Part shown: positions 25,929 to 37,017 of the stretch, piece by piece | How the letters are laid out: each line of letters begins with the position of its first letter | Numbering within the stretch: position 1 is the stretch's first letter | Assembly: GCA_024138025.1 (NCBI GenBank) | Contig: JAMXBD010001035.1 | Location: 450,603 to 514,602, forward strand | DNA length: 64,000 nt | From: Combretum micranthum | Lineage: Eukaryota > Streptophyta > Magnoliopsida > Myrtales > Combretaceae | Direction of reading: 5' to 3' | Program-made: the position numbers and the translations under genes | Notes under the pieces: generated by a model | Seen by the model: the letters and a program-made list of their open reading frames with translations, nothing else | Databases searched by the model: none | Told to the model about the DNA's origin: nothing

Positions 25929-26930
25929 ATACTAAACTAATCTAAACTACAATTCAAACCTAATAATTTTTAATATTATATTTGAAGAGTTTATTAAACT
26001 ATTAAGGGTCACATGCAAAACTCTGATATAAATTATTCTAATAATTTAAAATCAACACACAAATTCAATACTTTTCAATACTTCATAATCAAGAAGAAGT
26101 TTTATAATTTTACATACAGTTTCAAACTTTGATTCTACACTTAACAAACAATTTTACCCCCATTCTTGATTGTTCAAATGATCTAACACGAAGAATTTAA
26201 TTAAAACCGAGAAAGATAAAGTCTTTCTCTCCTTTAGTTGAGTAAGATTTCCAAATGTATTCTTCATTTTCTTATGTGAATTTCTTCTTAAATCTTCTAT
26301 GATTCATAAATTTGATTCTTATTTTCCTTCTTGCATTTGTACTTTTTTTTTTTTTTAAATTTGATGTTATTTGAAGCAAAATATTGAAATTCACTATAAA
26401 TTAATGAATGATAAGGTAAAAGATGATGATGAAAAGAAGATAAAAGTGTTATAACTAGTTTTCAAACACCCCACCTACCATCATGTATATGCCTGTGAGA
26501 TAATATAAGTGCTTTAAATAATATATTTGTCCAAATGATACTAGACCTCCATCTGGATGGTTCATGAGAAAATAAAAAATCTATTGTAGCAAGCTTAAGT
26601 CTATTTCTTCATACTCCTTCATGTTTATTTTTGTTTCTTGCATTCACTCCTAAAGTCTATATCAGGGTATGCTACATAACTATCACATTATGTACCATCT
26701 CCATAGAATCTACCAGTTGTTAACTCACTTGATTCTTACTGACATTCCTCTCTTATGAAGACGATTTTGTTTTCAAAATAGTATATATGTTGATCTAGTA
26801 GTGGCATAGTGATATAAATTTGAGAGAGCTAAAAGAAAATGTGAATGTTATTGATACCTTGGTGTAAGTGGATGAAGTTAATAAAGAGATAAGTATTTCT
26901 TGGATTTATGCTCCATATTTTGATGTTAGA
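25929..26930. other. No gene recognised
   Basis: AT-rich sequence between the copia element and the first readable part of the LINE. Its right part may be LINE ORF sequence too decayed to read. Confidence 0.4.
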
Positions 26931-27422
26931 ATATTTTATTTATTCATTTATTTTTTTTGGCAAGACTTGAATCTTTTATCAAATTTTGGTTCAATATGGT
27001 TGGATGTGTCTTGGTTATTGGAATGATATCTTAAGTCAAGAAGAAAAGAGTGGTAGAAGAACAAAACCAAAAAATGCTTTCAGTTAGGTCTTTAAAATCA
27101 ACTTTATTTGTATTGGATTTTGTGGCCAACAATTCACGTGGTGTAACGGTAGAGATGCATCCCAAAACGTAAAGGAGAAATTAAGCAAAGCTTTAACTAA
27201 TAATATTTGGATGTGTAATATGCCAAGAACATCAATCAATATCCTCTTGGCTTCATGCACAAATCACTCACTAGTGATAATCAACCTAGATTCTCTAGGT
27301 TAGAAAAGGGTCGAGCTGTTTCATTTCAACAAAGCATGGTTGAACTGCAGATTTTGAAATTAAAAAAAATGTTTAGTGGAATATATAAGGGATTTCAAGA
27401 AGATTCTTAATCACTTGGATTA
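26931..27422 (+). pseudogene. LINE endonuclease remnant (5' half of split LINE)
   Basis: Across shifting plus-strand frames the text resembles the C-terminal part of the L1-type apurinic endonuclease. There is an N-N-S-R-G-V-T-V-E-M-H frame where a 'F-T-W-x-N-G' block is expected (about 27130), then N-V-K-E-K-L-S-K-A-L-T-N-N-I-W-M (about 27170-27215), then N-I-L-L-A-S-C-T-N-H-S-L-V-I-I-N-L-D (about 27238-27290), the counterpart of the 'S-D-H-x-P-I' block. Several frameshifts and stops are present. In the family this enzyme nicks target DNA. The sequence stops exactly at the TSD of the solo LTR, and the reverse transcriptase half resumes at 30864. Confidence 0.65.
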
Positions 27423-28520
27423 TGTAAACCCGGGAATTTTTCAGATTAGTACCCGACTTTATAATAGACTGTATCAACTAGATAATAGATTTAGATTCTA
27501 ATTGAATTCTAATAATAGGATAATATTTAGATTTTGGATAAATGAAAGATTTAGGAATCGAATAAAGAAATTCTTTAACCCTAGTTAATACCAAAAATGA
27601 GATTTGTATCTTGAATAACTAATTCAAGATATGATCTAAAATCTAGACCCGAAACCTAGTATACAAATAGATTTAAATAGAAAATATGAATATAAAGATT
27701 AAATGATTGTTTTGATCCCGATAATGATTCGAGACTAGAATAACGAGTAGTAATGAGTTTATATTTAGACTTAAACCCTAAATTCAAGATTTGTAGTTAA
27801 AATTAAAAGCTACTAATAACAATTTATGTTCAGTATCAAAACTAGAGATATGTATATAGTTTAATTCCTGTATTAAGTCCAATACTGCATAAATGATTAT
27901 TTATGCTCCTAAACAGAAAACGACAATCCAAAAATGAACTATTAGGATTTTAAATATACAATGAAAATATAAACTGTCAAATAACTCAAAATTTAAACTT
28001 CAAACAAATAATCGGATCACGCTATTGTTCTAAACCGAGTTTTCTTAAGCTATCGGAGCCTGAAATAAAAATTGACCTAATGAGCTTAAGAAATCCAAAT
28101 CGCGGGAGATAAAATTATATGAATAATTAGCTACGTAAATATATAACTTAAATTTGTATTATTTGAAAATCTAATTGTTTTGTATAACTTTATACACCTA
28201 TTTTTGTACAAAAACTTCCAAATTCTAGCTAATTTATACCCGTATAACTTGTTAAAGGATCTTAAAATTAAACTAAATAAATAAACTAATATATATATAT
28301 ATATATTTGGGCTGCTGATTTCGGTGGGAATTCGGTGAAGAAGAGAAACCAAGAATGGAACAATCATGCATCTAAAAAGTCCACAAAAATCAACCATACA
28401 ACCAACCAAACAATGCCAAGTCATCCTAGCATTAATTAGGATGAAAATAACAGCCCAAAGAAGATCAAATCGAGGAAATCTGGAGGAGAACAACCGCAAC
28501 TCCATTTCCCTTTCTTCTTC

Positions 28521-28530
28521 TATATATATA
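28521..28530 (+). promoter_or_regulatory. TATA box of LTR copy D
   Basis: TATATATATATG follows a CT-rich stretch, with a leader and GTAAGT donor about 190 bp downstream. The position matches that in copies A, C and F. Confidence 0.45.
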
Positions 28531-29019
28531 TGTGTATTAAAGGCCATTAATGAAGAACAAACAAAACTCCTTCATTCCCAAACTCCACAGCACGAAATAG
28601 ACTCCAAATAACAACTAAAACGAATAAAAAACAGAAAACAAACAGATCATAAAACACAAGCTCGGATCAAAGGAAATACAAAGCTAAAAACCCTCAAAAA
28701 CGAGCTCAAAGGTAAGTTGACATGATTCAAAGGATTTTCGTTCAAATATATGGATTGTAACTGACTTCTAATCATCTTAGGAACTTAATAAACACAAACA
28801 CGAGCTTCGGATTGCATCAAACGAGCTCCAACAAGGTAAAACTTCAAAACCCTAGTTCTATTTTCACAAAATCGAAATCTATGTATACCTGTTTCTAAAT
28901 GTGTTAAAAGTTGTTTTATGTCCTTATATATGATATATAAACACTTAGAAGTAGTTTAAGTATGATTCTAACGTGTAAAAATCAAAGAAAAAGAATTGAA
29001 CCGAGGAGGAAGATGATGA

Positions 29020-29300
29020 ATAGGGCAGTGTAAACGCTGTACGCCGGCGGCTTATATGGATAGGCCGGCGGCTTAAAGGCAACTTATACTCAAACAGAGG
29101 CTACGTAAAATAATTTTCACGTAAAGGATGAACGTAAGCCGGCTTCCTAGAGATCTACGCCGGCAGCGTAGGGGCGGCGTACGTTGTAAGCTAGCAGCTT
29201 TCAACACCGGTGCACTCGATATGAAATTTTTTCTTCAAAATGATTTTACACCGGCACCTAGAGATATAGGCCGGCGGCCTTGAGCCAGCTTACAGTTAAA
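29020..29300 (+). repeat. GC-rich tandem repeat with GCCGGCGGC core
   Basis: Units with the cores acGCCGGCGGCtta, gGCCGGCGGCtta, aGCCGGCttcc, acGCCGGCagcg, caCCGGCacct and gGCCGGCGGCctt recur at irregular 20-60 bp spacing. It is a GC island in an otherwise very AT-rich LTR and lies between the leader exon and the conserved second exon. Confidence 0.7.
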
Positions 29301-30863
29301 ATTTCTCCAACGAAAGTTTTTCTGACCTAAACCGAATTTATATATATAATATATATCTACTAAGTATATATATATATATGTATGTTATACAAATATGTGT
29401 TAGATAGTGACTATAATACAAGTATTTAAGTCTATTTAGAATTAATATCTATTAACTTTTGAAACCCTAGAATTAAGAAAATATTTAGTATTAATTAAAA
29501 TTGGTATTAGTCAAATATTTGTTTTAAACAAATAAAATAGATAAGAATGGAAATTGAAATAAGTTAATTTCTTGAGTAATATGACTTCTAAAAATAACCA
29601 AACAATTATGTGAGATTAAATAGGAAAAACACGACGGTACTAAATAATAATATCGAGTCTAGGATACAAAGCACATATAGGAATTTAGCTAGATTGTATT
29701 AATGAATACTTTATTTTAAATAGGTGAATTTGACTCATTAGAAGATCTATCAGCGGATTACTACGATTGAGGCAGTATGAGCAGGTGAGTAATTCAGTCA
29801 TATTGTACTGGTTGTGATTGTAAATAGTCGAATATGTAATGCAAGATAATCAAATGAATGTTTGTGGAAAGTATGATATGATCTGATTGTATGATTGTTA
29901 AAATATCTTTATACAAGCGATAATGAAATGGATGGTGTTGTGCAGTAGTATAATGATGATTGTGGTAATGTATGGTTACCCCGAAATTGATTAAGAATTA
30001 TGGACTTAACAAAATAATATGAACATGCATTGCACGAATTGCATTATTGCATATATGGTTGTGACAACCTGCTACGTATTAATATTTCGGATCTGTTTTG
30101 CTTGGTTGATCCATGTGTGAGTCTTCTAAGGTTCTCTTTGGTTGGTCTGGCGGTCCTATGAGGAACTAAAAGGCACCGAAGAATGTCGCCCGTAGAATCG
30201 CTTTGAAATGATTAATACTTAGGGAGTTTCTAAGGGGATTGCAGGAGAGATGGTTTGTTCAATCAACTATATTCAAAGTGATAACATTAAAACGAGAAAT
30301 CGTTGATTCTCCTGTGTACTAGTCTCTCCTGGGCAGGTGGGTCATTGAATGCTGGTTCTTCAACCCTTAAAAAGAGGGCGTAAATCTTTTTCCTGTTTGG
30401 ATTCTAGATCATCCAAACTTGTATCTGTGCATATGGTTGAGTGCTTGCATTGCATATGATTTGTTAATGACTTGTGTGATGTATGATATGTCTGGTTATT
30501 CACTGAGCTGTGGTTTCGCTCATACTCCTACAGTCTTTTCAAGTTCACTTTACGACCCTGGTTAGTTACATCCAGGAATATGGCTCCGGTAAGAGCTTTG
30601 AAGCTAGAAATCTACAGATCTATTTTAGTTTGATGATTATGTACTATTAGAGTAGATAATTTAGTGTATATTTCAAAGGAGCTATATGGTTTGTAATGGT
30701 TATTCACTACATCATTTCTCTCATATATTTGTTATTTCTCATCAAGCAACTTAAAAGATCGTGTTATTTTGAAAACCTGTCATTCTCTAAAGGTAATCTA
30801 GTGATAATATTCAAGTGTAACTTGTTTATTACTACTAGGGTACCCTCGGGGCGTGACAGATTA

Positions 30864-32420
30864 AGTAGCATATAACAAACTAAATAATCTGGTTAAATGT
30901 ACTCACAAAGATACAAAATAAGGGTGTAGAATGATTTGCTAATAGTAAAGAGGATAAAATCTTAAAAGACCTTGAATTTGCTATAACCAATGGGCAAATG
31001 TATAGGAAAAAAAACTCTTGAAATGTTAGCTAAATCAGGGAGATTGAAACATGAAATTCTTTCATTATACCACCTTATGTAGACAAGCAAGGAACAAGAT
31101 TTGAAGAATTAAAATTAATGAAGGTGTTTGAATTGAAAATTAAGAGGATATGAAAATCGAATTCCTTAAATACTATTAGAGTATATATTAAGCTAGTCAC
31201 TATATAAATGTAGACTCAATGCTAGATGGTATTTTGTCCCTTATTTCTCAAGATATGAATGAAAAGTTGGTGTGAACAGTAACAAAAATAAGAAGTTGCA
31301 TTAACTGGTTTTTAGCTAGGACCATCTAGAGCCCTGATAGACCATACCTAATGGTTTCAAAAGCTCATTTTTCTAGGCTTTTGAGATTGTGGTTAGTTCC
31401 TCAATTTATGAAGCTATTTCTCTATTCATGGAAGTTTGTATTTTTTTTCCATCTTAACTAAGCAAACTTGATTTTAATCTAAAAATTAAATATCCTCAAG
31501 GACTAAGTCATTTTGGATCCATTAGCCTATGCAATTTAAGTTTCAAAATTATCTTTGTAGTGATAGCCAATTGTCTTAAGCCTTTAATAAATAAAATCAT
31601 CAGTCCCTATCCAAATCCCTTCATTTAAGATAGATTAATACAAGATATTAAGTTAATAGCTTATAAGGCTTTTTATTTTCTTAAATTAGATGCAAGAAAA
31701 CTTATTGTGCTATTAAAATTGATATGGTAAAGGCATATAATAGAGTGGACTAGTTTTTTTCTCAAATTTGTTCTTATAAGATGGGTTTGATATTAAATCG
31801 ATTAATTAGATTACATTCTATGTGAATTATATCCAATAATTTTGGCCATTACAGCAAAGAGAATTCGTAAAATAAATTCAACTAGGGGGATTAGGAAAAG
31901 GGATCCTCTTTCGTCTTTCCTATTGCTTTTAGCTTTTGATGTACTCTCTAGGATGATAATGAATGATGTGGATGCAAATGATCTTAAAGGAATTGAATTG
32001 AGAAAAAAAAAAATAGCTAGGAGCTAATCCATTTTCTCTTTGTAGATGATTTTTTGATTTGGTTGAAGCAATGCATACAAACCTGATTATGTTGAAAGGA
32101 AATTTGCTCAATCATTATGGAGCTATCAAACTAGTTATTTGTTTTGGGAAATCCAACATCTTCTTCAACTAAGATATGTCAAATAACTCGAAGGCATATC
32201 TTTGTGGAACACGGAACATTGAATATCAATTTCAATAGTAATCTAGGGAACTACTTGGGTCTACCTATTATTTAAGGTAAATCTAAGAGTGTTGCCCTTA
32301 CATCAGTAAAAAAGAAGATATCCCGTAATTGCCAATAGAATAGGAGATTGCAAGACTATATAATTTAAAGGGAGTAATACATGTTTTTCTTATTCTTATT
32401 CCTTATACACCCTTTGATAT
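30864..32420 (+). pseudogene. LINE reverse transcriptase remnant (3' half of split LINE)
   Basis: Plus-strand frames show L1-clade reverse transcriptase blocks in order: S-I-S-L-C-N-L-S-F-K-I-I then A-N-C-L-K-P-L-I-N-K-I-I-S (31515-31610), I-D-M-V-K-A-Y-N-R-V-D near 31718-31750, R-G-I-R-K-R-D-P-L-S-S-F-L-L-L-L-A-F-D-V (31872-31940) and F-V-D-D-F-L-I-W-L (32040-32065). A Y-L-G-L-P-I block follows at about 32250. The catalytic Y/F-x-D-D is kept as F-V-D-D, but stops and frameshifts break the frame throughout. In intact relatives this enzyme performs target-primed reverse transcription. The 3' end and any poly-A were not found. Confidence 0.82.
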
Positions 32421-33039
32421 GTTTTTCTGGAGAGGAGTAGATCTTTTTTATTCAGGAATTGATAAACCTTAAGTTGAAATTGTAATGAAATTTATTTAAT
32501 ATATTAATGATAAATTAGTTCTTTCTTAGATTTAATTATGTATTTCATTATTGTTTCTTGAATTATATATATGACGTATCGATTCAATGTTTGTTTTATA
32601 GTAATAGATTGAGAAATCACTATTATAAATAGATCTTGCATAATTTATGAGATTTGATTGTAATCCTAAAAATAAAATGACATAAATCTTATATATTAGA
32701 TTCAAATTAGGGCTTGGTTGATATCTAATAGTGAATTTTTTTGTTTGTTAATGCAGTTTTTATATGATATTGGATAGAAAAAGATTCAAGTTAATAATGG
32801 TTAGTAATTAGTAATTAGAGAAATATTAATCTAAATTAGGAATTTCGTAGTTCAAGAAAGTTAATTTAATCATTGAAGAATCAAAAGGTTACGTGAAAGT
32901 TTTTTAGGGATTTAACACTAGCAATCTTGCGATAGAATTAACTTAATTTAAAGTTATAATTTTGACTTGTAGTCATGATCGGTATTTTAATAAAAATTAT
33001 TTTTATAGGTTAGTTTATAGGGATAGGGTAAACGTACTA
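32421..33039. other. No gene recognised
   Basis: AT-rich sequence after the LINE remnant. It could include the LINE 3' UTR, but no A-tail or TSD was identified. Confidence 0.4.
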
Positions 33040-33295
33040 AGAGGTATCAATATTTAGAGATAATTCATTTAAGATATCAACGTTTTAAGTATTTAAAAGA
33101 GGAATAACGTTTCACAAAATGATAAAATAAGATATTAATTTCTATTTGATCACTTTACAAAATGTCGATACCTTTTTTTAACTACTTGAGACTTCATACA
33201 TTAATGAACCTATCTGTAAATGTTGATACCTTAAATAAATTTTATGAAACATTGATATTTTAAATGAACTTACACTTATTAGTACTTGAAAGACC
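33040..33295. repeat. Fold-back (MITE-like) element, family 1, copy 2
   Basis: Repeated 'atttaagatatcaacgtttt' and its inverted form 'aaaatgttgataccttaaat' are shared with the element at 1905-2245. Non-coding, edges approximate. Confidence 0.5.
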
Positions 33296-34462
33296 TTTCA
33301 TGGGAACGATGCTTGTACTTTATCGCTATACTATTGTTCGATAGTATATTTGTCTAATTGATCACAGAATAATATTAAAAATAAGGGTTTTATTTGTGTA
33401 AAATGATCAAGTTTTAATGGAAATGAAATGAAGAAACGAAGAAAAGAAGAATAGAAAAAAGAGAAAGTTAGGGTTTCATTTTTCACTAGATTGTGCCACT
33501 TGGTTGAATCTTACAACTCACTTTTTGTTATATATGCCTATAAATAGTTTTAAATTATTTTGTGTGTTTTGCATATTAAATCCTAAATATTAATATAAAC
33601 ACTCGAATAATCCCATTTGAGGTATTTCAAGTGTTTTTTAGATTTTATTCTTGGTTTTGGTAAAAAAATGGAAATTTTCGATAAAAGTTGACCTTAGGGG
33701 CATTGTTTGACTTCTGATTAACATTAATTTATGACTTTTGTACAGATTGATACTCTAGATCATTTCAGAAAGTAAATAGTGATGGCACTTAGAGTGAGAG
33801 AAGGGCAAAGCAGGTGTTGCTGTTACCGTTACTGCTTAGGGGAGTTTGTCTTGTTAGCTTTAAGCCTAAATCATCAGCTAATAATGTTAATTGCAGAAGT
33901 TTCTCACAATCAACTACACTAGTTTCAATTAGAAACCACAAAATGCCCATTATAAGATTACTCAATAAAAAGCACATAGAAATCATCCACGAACTTATTA
34001 TATTAATAGGCTTATTCCTCCTTTTTTTTTTTTTTTTTTTTGGCAGTTACAAAAGTGGGAGGGGATATGTAAATCTAATTTATCCCATTTAGAGACAAGC
34101 TGCAAATACTACTAGGTCTATTGGCAGTAGGCCCATTCTTTGAATGAATCTATCTTATTAGCTTTTACTCGTGTAATTTGGCCAAACTTATAGCCTCTTG
34201 TTGCGTTTGAAATATAACAGTTTTCCTTCTAATTTATGGTTTATGTACATTAATGAAGAAATTGATTAAAAATTTGAATTCCAGTAACAATATTCAGGAA
34301 GGCGTCAAATTGTGACTAGTATTCTAAAATGGAGAAAGATTGATTGAGTCAGTTTAAGCAATTTGTTTCGTGGCTTCTTAAATTTTGAAGGTTTAAACCT
34401 TACTTTAAGATCACTAAAAAAATTATACCTAAGAGCATAGTTGTATAATATAATACATCTTA
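33296..34462. other. No gene recognised; contains a 20-bp poly-T tract
   Basis: Overlapping ORFs on both strands at 33789-34092 look non-random but match no family I know. A T tract near 34021-34041 follows. It could be a decayed gene fragment or a retrotransposed tail. Confidence 0.35.
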
Positions 34463-34588
34463 CACTACAAGAAATCTAATTTTAATTGACAAAACCATCA
34501 TCTCTGATTCCATTTGTGAAAAAATAATTTGTTTTACTCATTTTTTACCGTCGAATTTTTATCTTTAAATGTCAGTTTTCTTGTAGTG
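34463..34588. mobile_element. CACTA-type MITE, 126 bp
   Basis: It starts CACTACAAGAAA and ends TTTTCTTGTAGTG, the classic terminal inverted repeat of plant CACTA (En/Spm-like) elements. The interior also pairs in part. The flanking triplets are TTA and TTT, a near match to the 3-bp duplication expected of the superfamily. It has no coding capacity and would depend on a transposase elsewhere. Confidence 0.85.
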
Positions 34589-36660
34589 TTTGGATTTGAA
34601 TTTATGACAAAATTAATTGCCAATTAAGAATGTTTGCCACAAGTTTTGTTCTTAATATATGCTTATTAGGGAATACAATTTTTTTTTGGCTTTTAAGCAT
34701 GTTTTTTTTATGATAACGAATGAAATATATACATATATATAATATATATAATTAATGATCCTTTTGTTATAATAGGATGTCAATTGGACACAGCGAAGGT
34801 ATCGTCTACATCTTCAAGGAAGTGGTCCCGTACAAGACATGGAATGGAAGCGGACAGAACGATCCAAACATCCTCCGTTACATTTCAATTACTTGCCAGG
34901 ATGCATAACCTATTCCTTAATTGCATTAATTACTCACATTCTCTTCGTTTAAATTTGAGTTTGCCCCCAGGATTATATATAAAGGCCCAACTTTTATGTT
35001 TAAAAAACCCGACACAACAGGCTAACACAGTCATTCGTAAGTTTGTGCTAACGAGGGGACCGCCCATTTTTAAGGATCTTTCCAGGTACGCCTTTTAAAA
35101 TAACAATTGTATCAACACTAAATTTTCAATAATAATTTTATGGCCTTTTTTTCTTTCCTTTTTCCTTTTTAGTTTTAGTTTTAGTTTGGTTTTTGTCTTT
35201 GTTTTTTTTTTTCCTTTTTTCTACTCATATATTTTTATTTTCCCTCGTGGTTTAAGGTCGTATTTTTTAAACATATCACAAATGGAGTGGATTTTGTTAG
35301 AAGTAAATGAATGCAAAAATATTTCAACCGGCGCCATCTGCCCCCCACCCAAAATTTTTTAAGCAGTTATGGAAGCGTATAGATAAAATATCCGAATTTC
35401 CTCTATTAGCTGTGCTTAGTGCGCGCGTATAGATATAAAATCCGGAATTAGATAAAATCAAATTTAGTATACGGAACTTATATAAAAATTTAATTTGGTA
35501 TGTAAACTTTTAAGTAATTAATTTTATGTTTAATTAAATTTTTTATGAATCTTTTTATTTATCTTACTAGAATCATTTGTTTTGTTGTGTTCTTTGACGT
35601 ATAAAAAAGACAGTTTATTAATAGTATATTGTGTTTGAAAAAGTAATGAAAATATAATTATAGACTGCCGTTTTTTACGCCAGCAAGCTCGGACTGAGAT
35701 TGAATTTTTGTACAAAGTGACATTTATCCTTTCAAATATTCTTTTACGCATCTAGATTTCTTGGATTCTCATTTCCGTAGTCTTCATCTTATAAATTAAA
35801 TTAATAGTTAAGATTATGAACATTCTCAAAGTTCTTATCACATTACTTTGATCTTTGTCTTCTCCCTTATACACGCGACACCATTATCAAGGAACGAATC
35901 CATGAAAGGGAAAAAAATGTAAAAAAAGAAAAAGTAAATAAAGGGATTCGTTTCCGTCTTTCCACGATTTGCGTACAACTAACGATTATAGAATTTCCAG
36001 CAGATTTTCCTTCTAGAATCAGGTAATACTCGTGGGAAATTTTGTATTTGATTAATTTTGCTGGGACCTGTTACATCCCATCTTCGACTCATCCATCAAT
36101 TGAGTTGTAGTTCAATTGTTGAAAGGCGTTTTTCGTGGCTAGTTAGGTTAGGTATTTGAGTTGCATAAGTTGTAGCTAGACTCAACTCTCATCCTAGGAA
36201 AATAATACCTAATTAATTCGCGTCTGCATGCTTCGATGCCATGGTCGAGAGGCCATGTCGACAGAGTCGGAATCCGCAGCCATGCCAGGAGCCTGGGTGG
36301 ATGGGTAGGAGGTGGGGTGTGACGAGACCGGTCTCGTTATTATTGAACGGCTCATACTATAATCAAAGGTGATTGAATTGATAAAATAATTAATATTTTA
36401 ATTATAATATTTATTTTAAAGATTAGATTGTTGATTGGACCATCACGTCGACCGGATTGTAAAAAGTACCTTTACTTGCACATATGATCCCAATCAAGTA
36501 AGAAATTTCCATATGTAAATGACTTAAATCGCTTCAAACATAGTTTATACCAATGTGCACGGAACGGAAGAATCCAAAAGCCGGAGCCTACGGAACAGAA
36601 GATAGGATAACCTACTAGAGAAACCTTGGATTTTACTGTATGTTTTCTTTCCGAAAAATG
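34589..36660. other. Intergenic, upstream of the EG45-like gene
   Basis: No gene could be supported. An ORF at 34784-35098 lies in a patch of more balanced composition, but its protein resembles nothing I recognise. A TATATATAAAGG box at about 34975 has no clear gene after it. Two near-identical 'gcgtatagatAaaatccg' words occur at about 35376 and 35425. A GC-rich patch lies at 36225-36355. Confidence 0.4.
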
Positions 36661-36724
36661 CGCTTTGATTGTTCCATTTGTTTGCGATTTACATCTTGGA
36701 TTACAGCTCCATGTACATATGTAA

Positions 36725-36736
36725 ATATATATATAT
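36725..36736 (+). promoter_or_regulatory. Possible TATA box for the EG45-like gene
   Basis: An ATATATATATAT stretch lies about 290 bp upstream of the ATG. A predicted 5'-leader intron runs from a CAA/GTATGA donor at 36928 to a TTTGCAG acceptor at 37016, directly before the start codon. Without transcript data the start of transcription is a guess. Confidence 0.3.
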
Positions 36737-37017
36737 GCTGTACAGATGGGAGAAGTTTCCTATTGATAGGGATGAATTAATTGTCCTCATTTATCACTAT
36801 CCTAGAATAAATACAACATTTTTCATTCGAGTTCTAACAGCAAAACATAAACCTCGGCCCAGTGGGAAGACTCTTTGTGCCAAAACAGATATTTATTATC
36901 CAAAGTAGAAGAATTTGGTAAAGGCAAGTATGAATTTCATGACACAAGTACTTAATTAGATTATCATTATTAATGTAATATGACTGCATAAGCTTTCTCT
37001 TCCCAAATCTTTGCAGG

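Larger units (their letters stand above)
27423..30858 (+). mobile_element. Solo large LTR (copy D), 3436 bp
   Basis: It starts TGTAAACCCGGG and ends TACCCTCGGGGCGTGACA, flanked by a perfect GATTA duplication (27418-27422 and 30859-30863). On the plus strand there is a TATA stretch at 28521-28530, a leader ending at an AAAG/GTAAGT donor (28712), a GC-rich tandem repeat at 29020-29300, and an exon at 29724-29784 bounded by AATAG and GTGAGT. That exon encodes E-F-D-S-L-E-D-L-S-A-D-Y-Y-D before a stop. No gag or pol is present. It inserted into a LINE. Confidence 0.9.

Noticed and set aside
28131..28547. 138-codon ORF on the minus strand
   Set aside because: It lies antisense across the promoter and leader of LTR copy D, has no family motif, and is most likely a chance frame.
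34784..35098. 104-codon ORF upstream of the EG45-like gene
   Set aside because: No recognisable domain in any of the three frames. A TATA-like box lies inside the ORF rather than before it. Kept only as part of the intergenic note.
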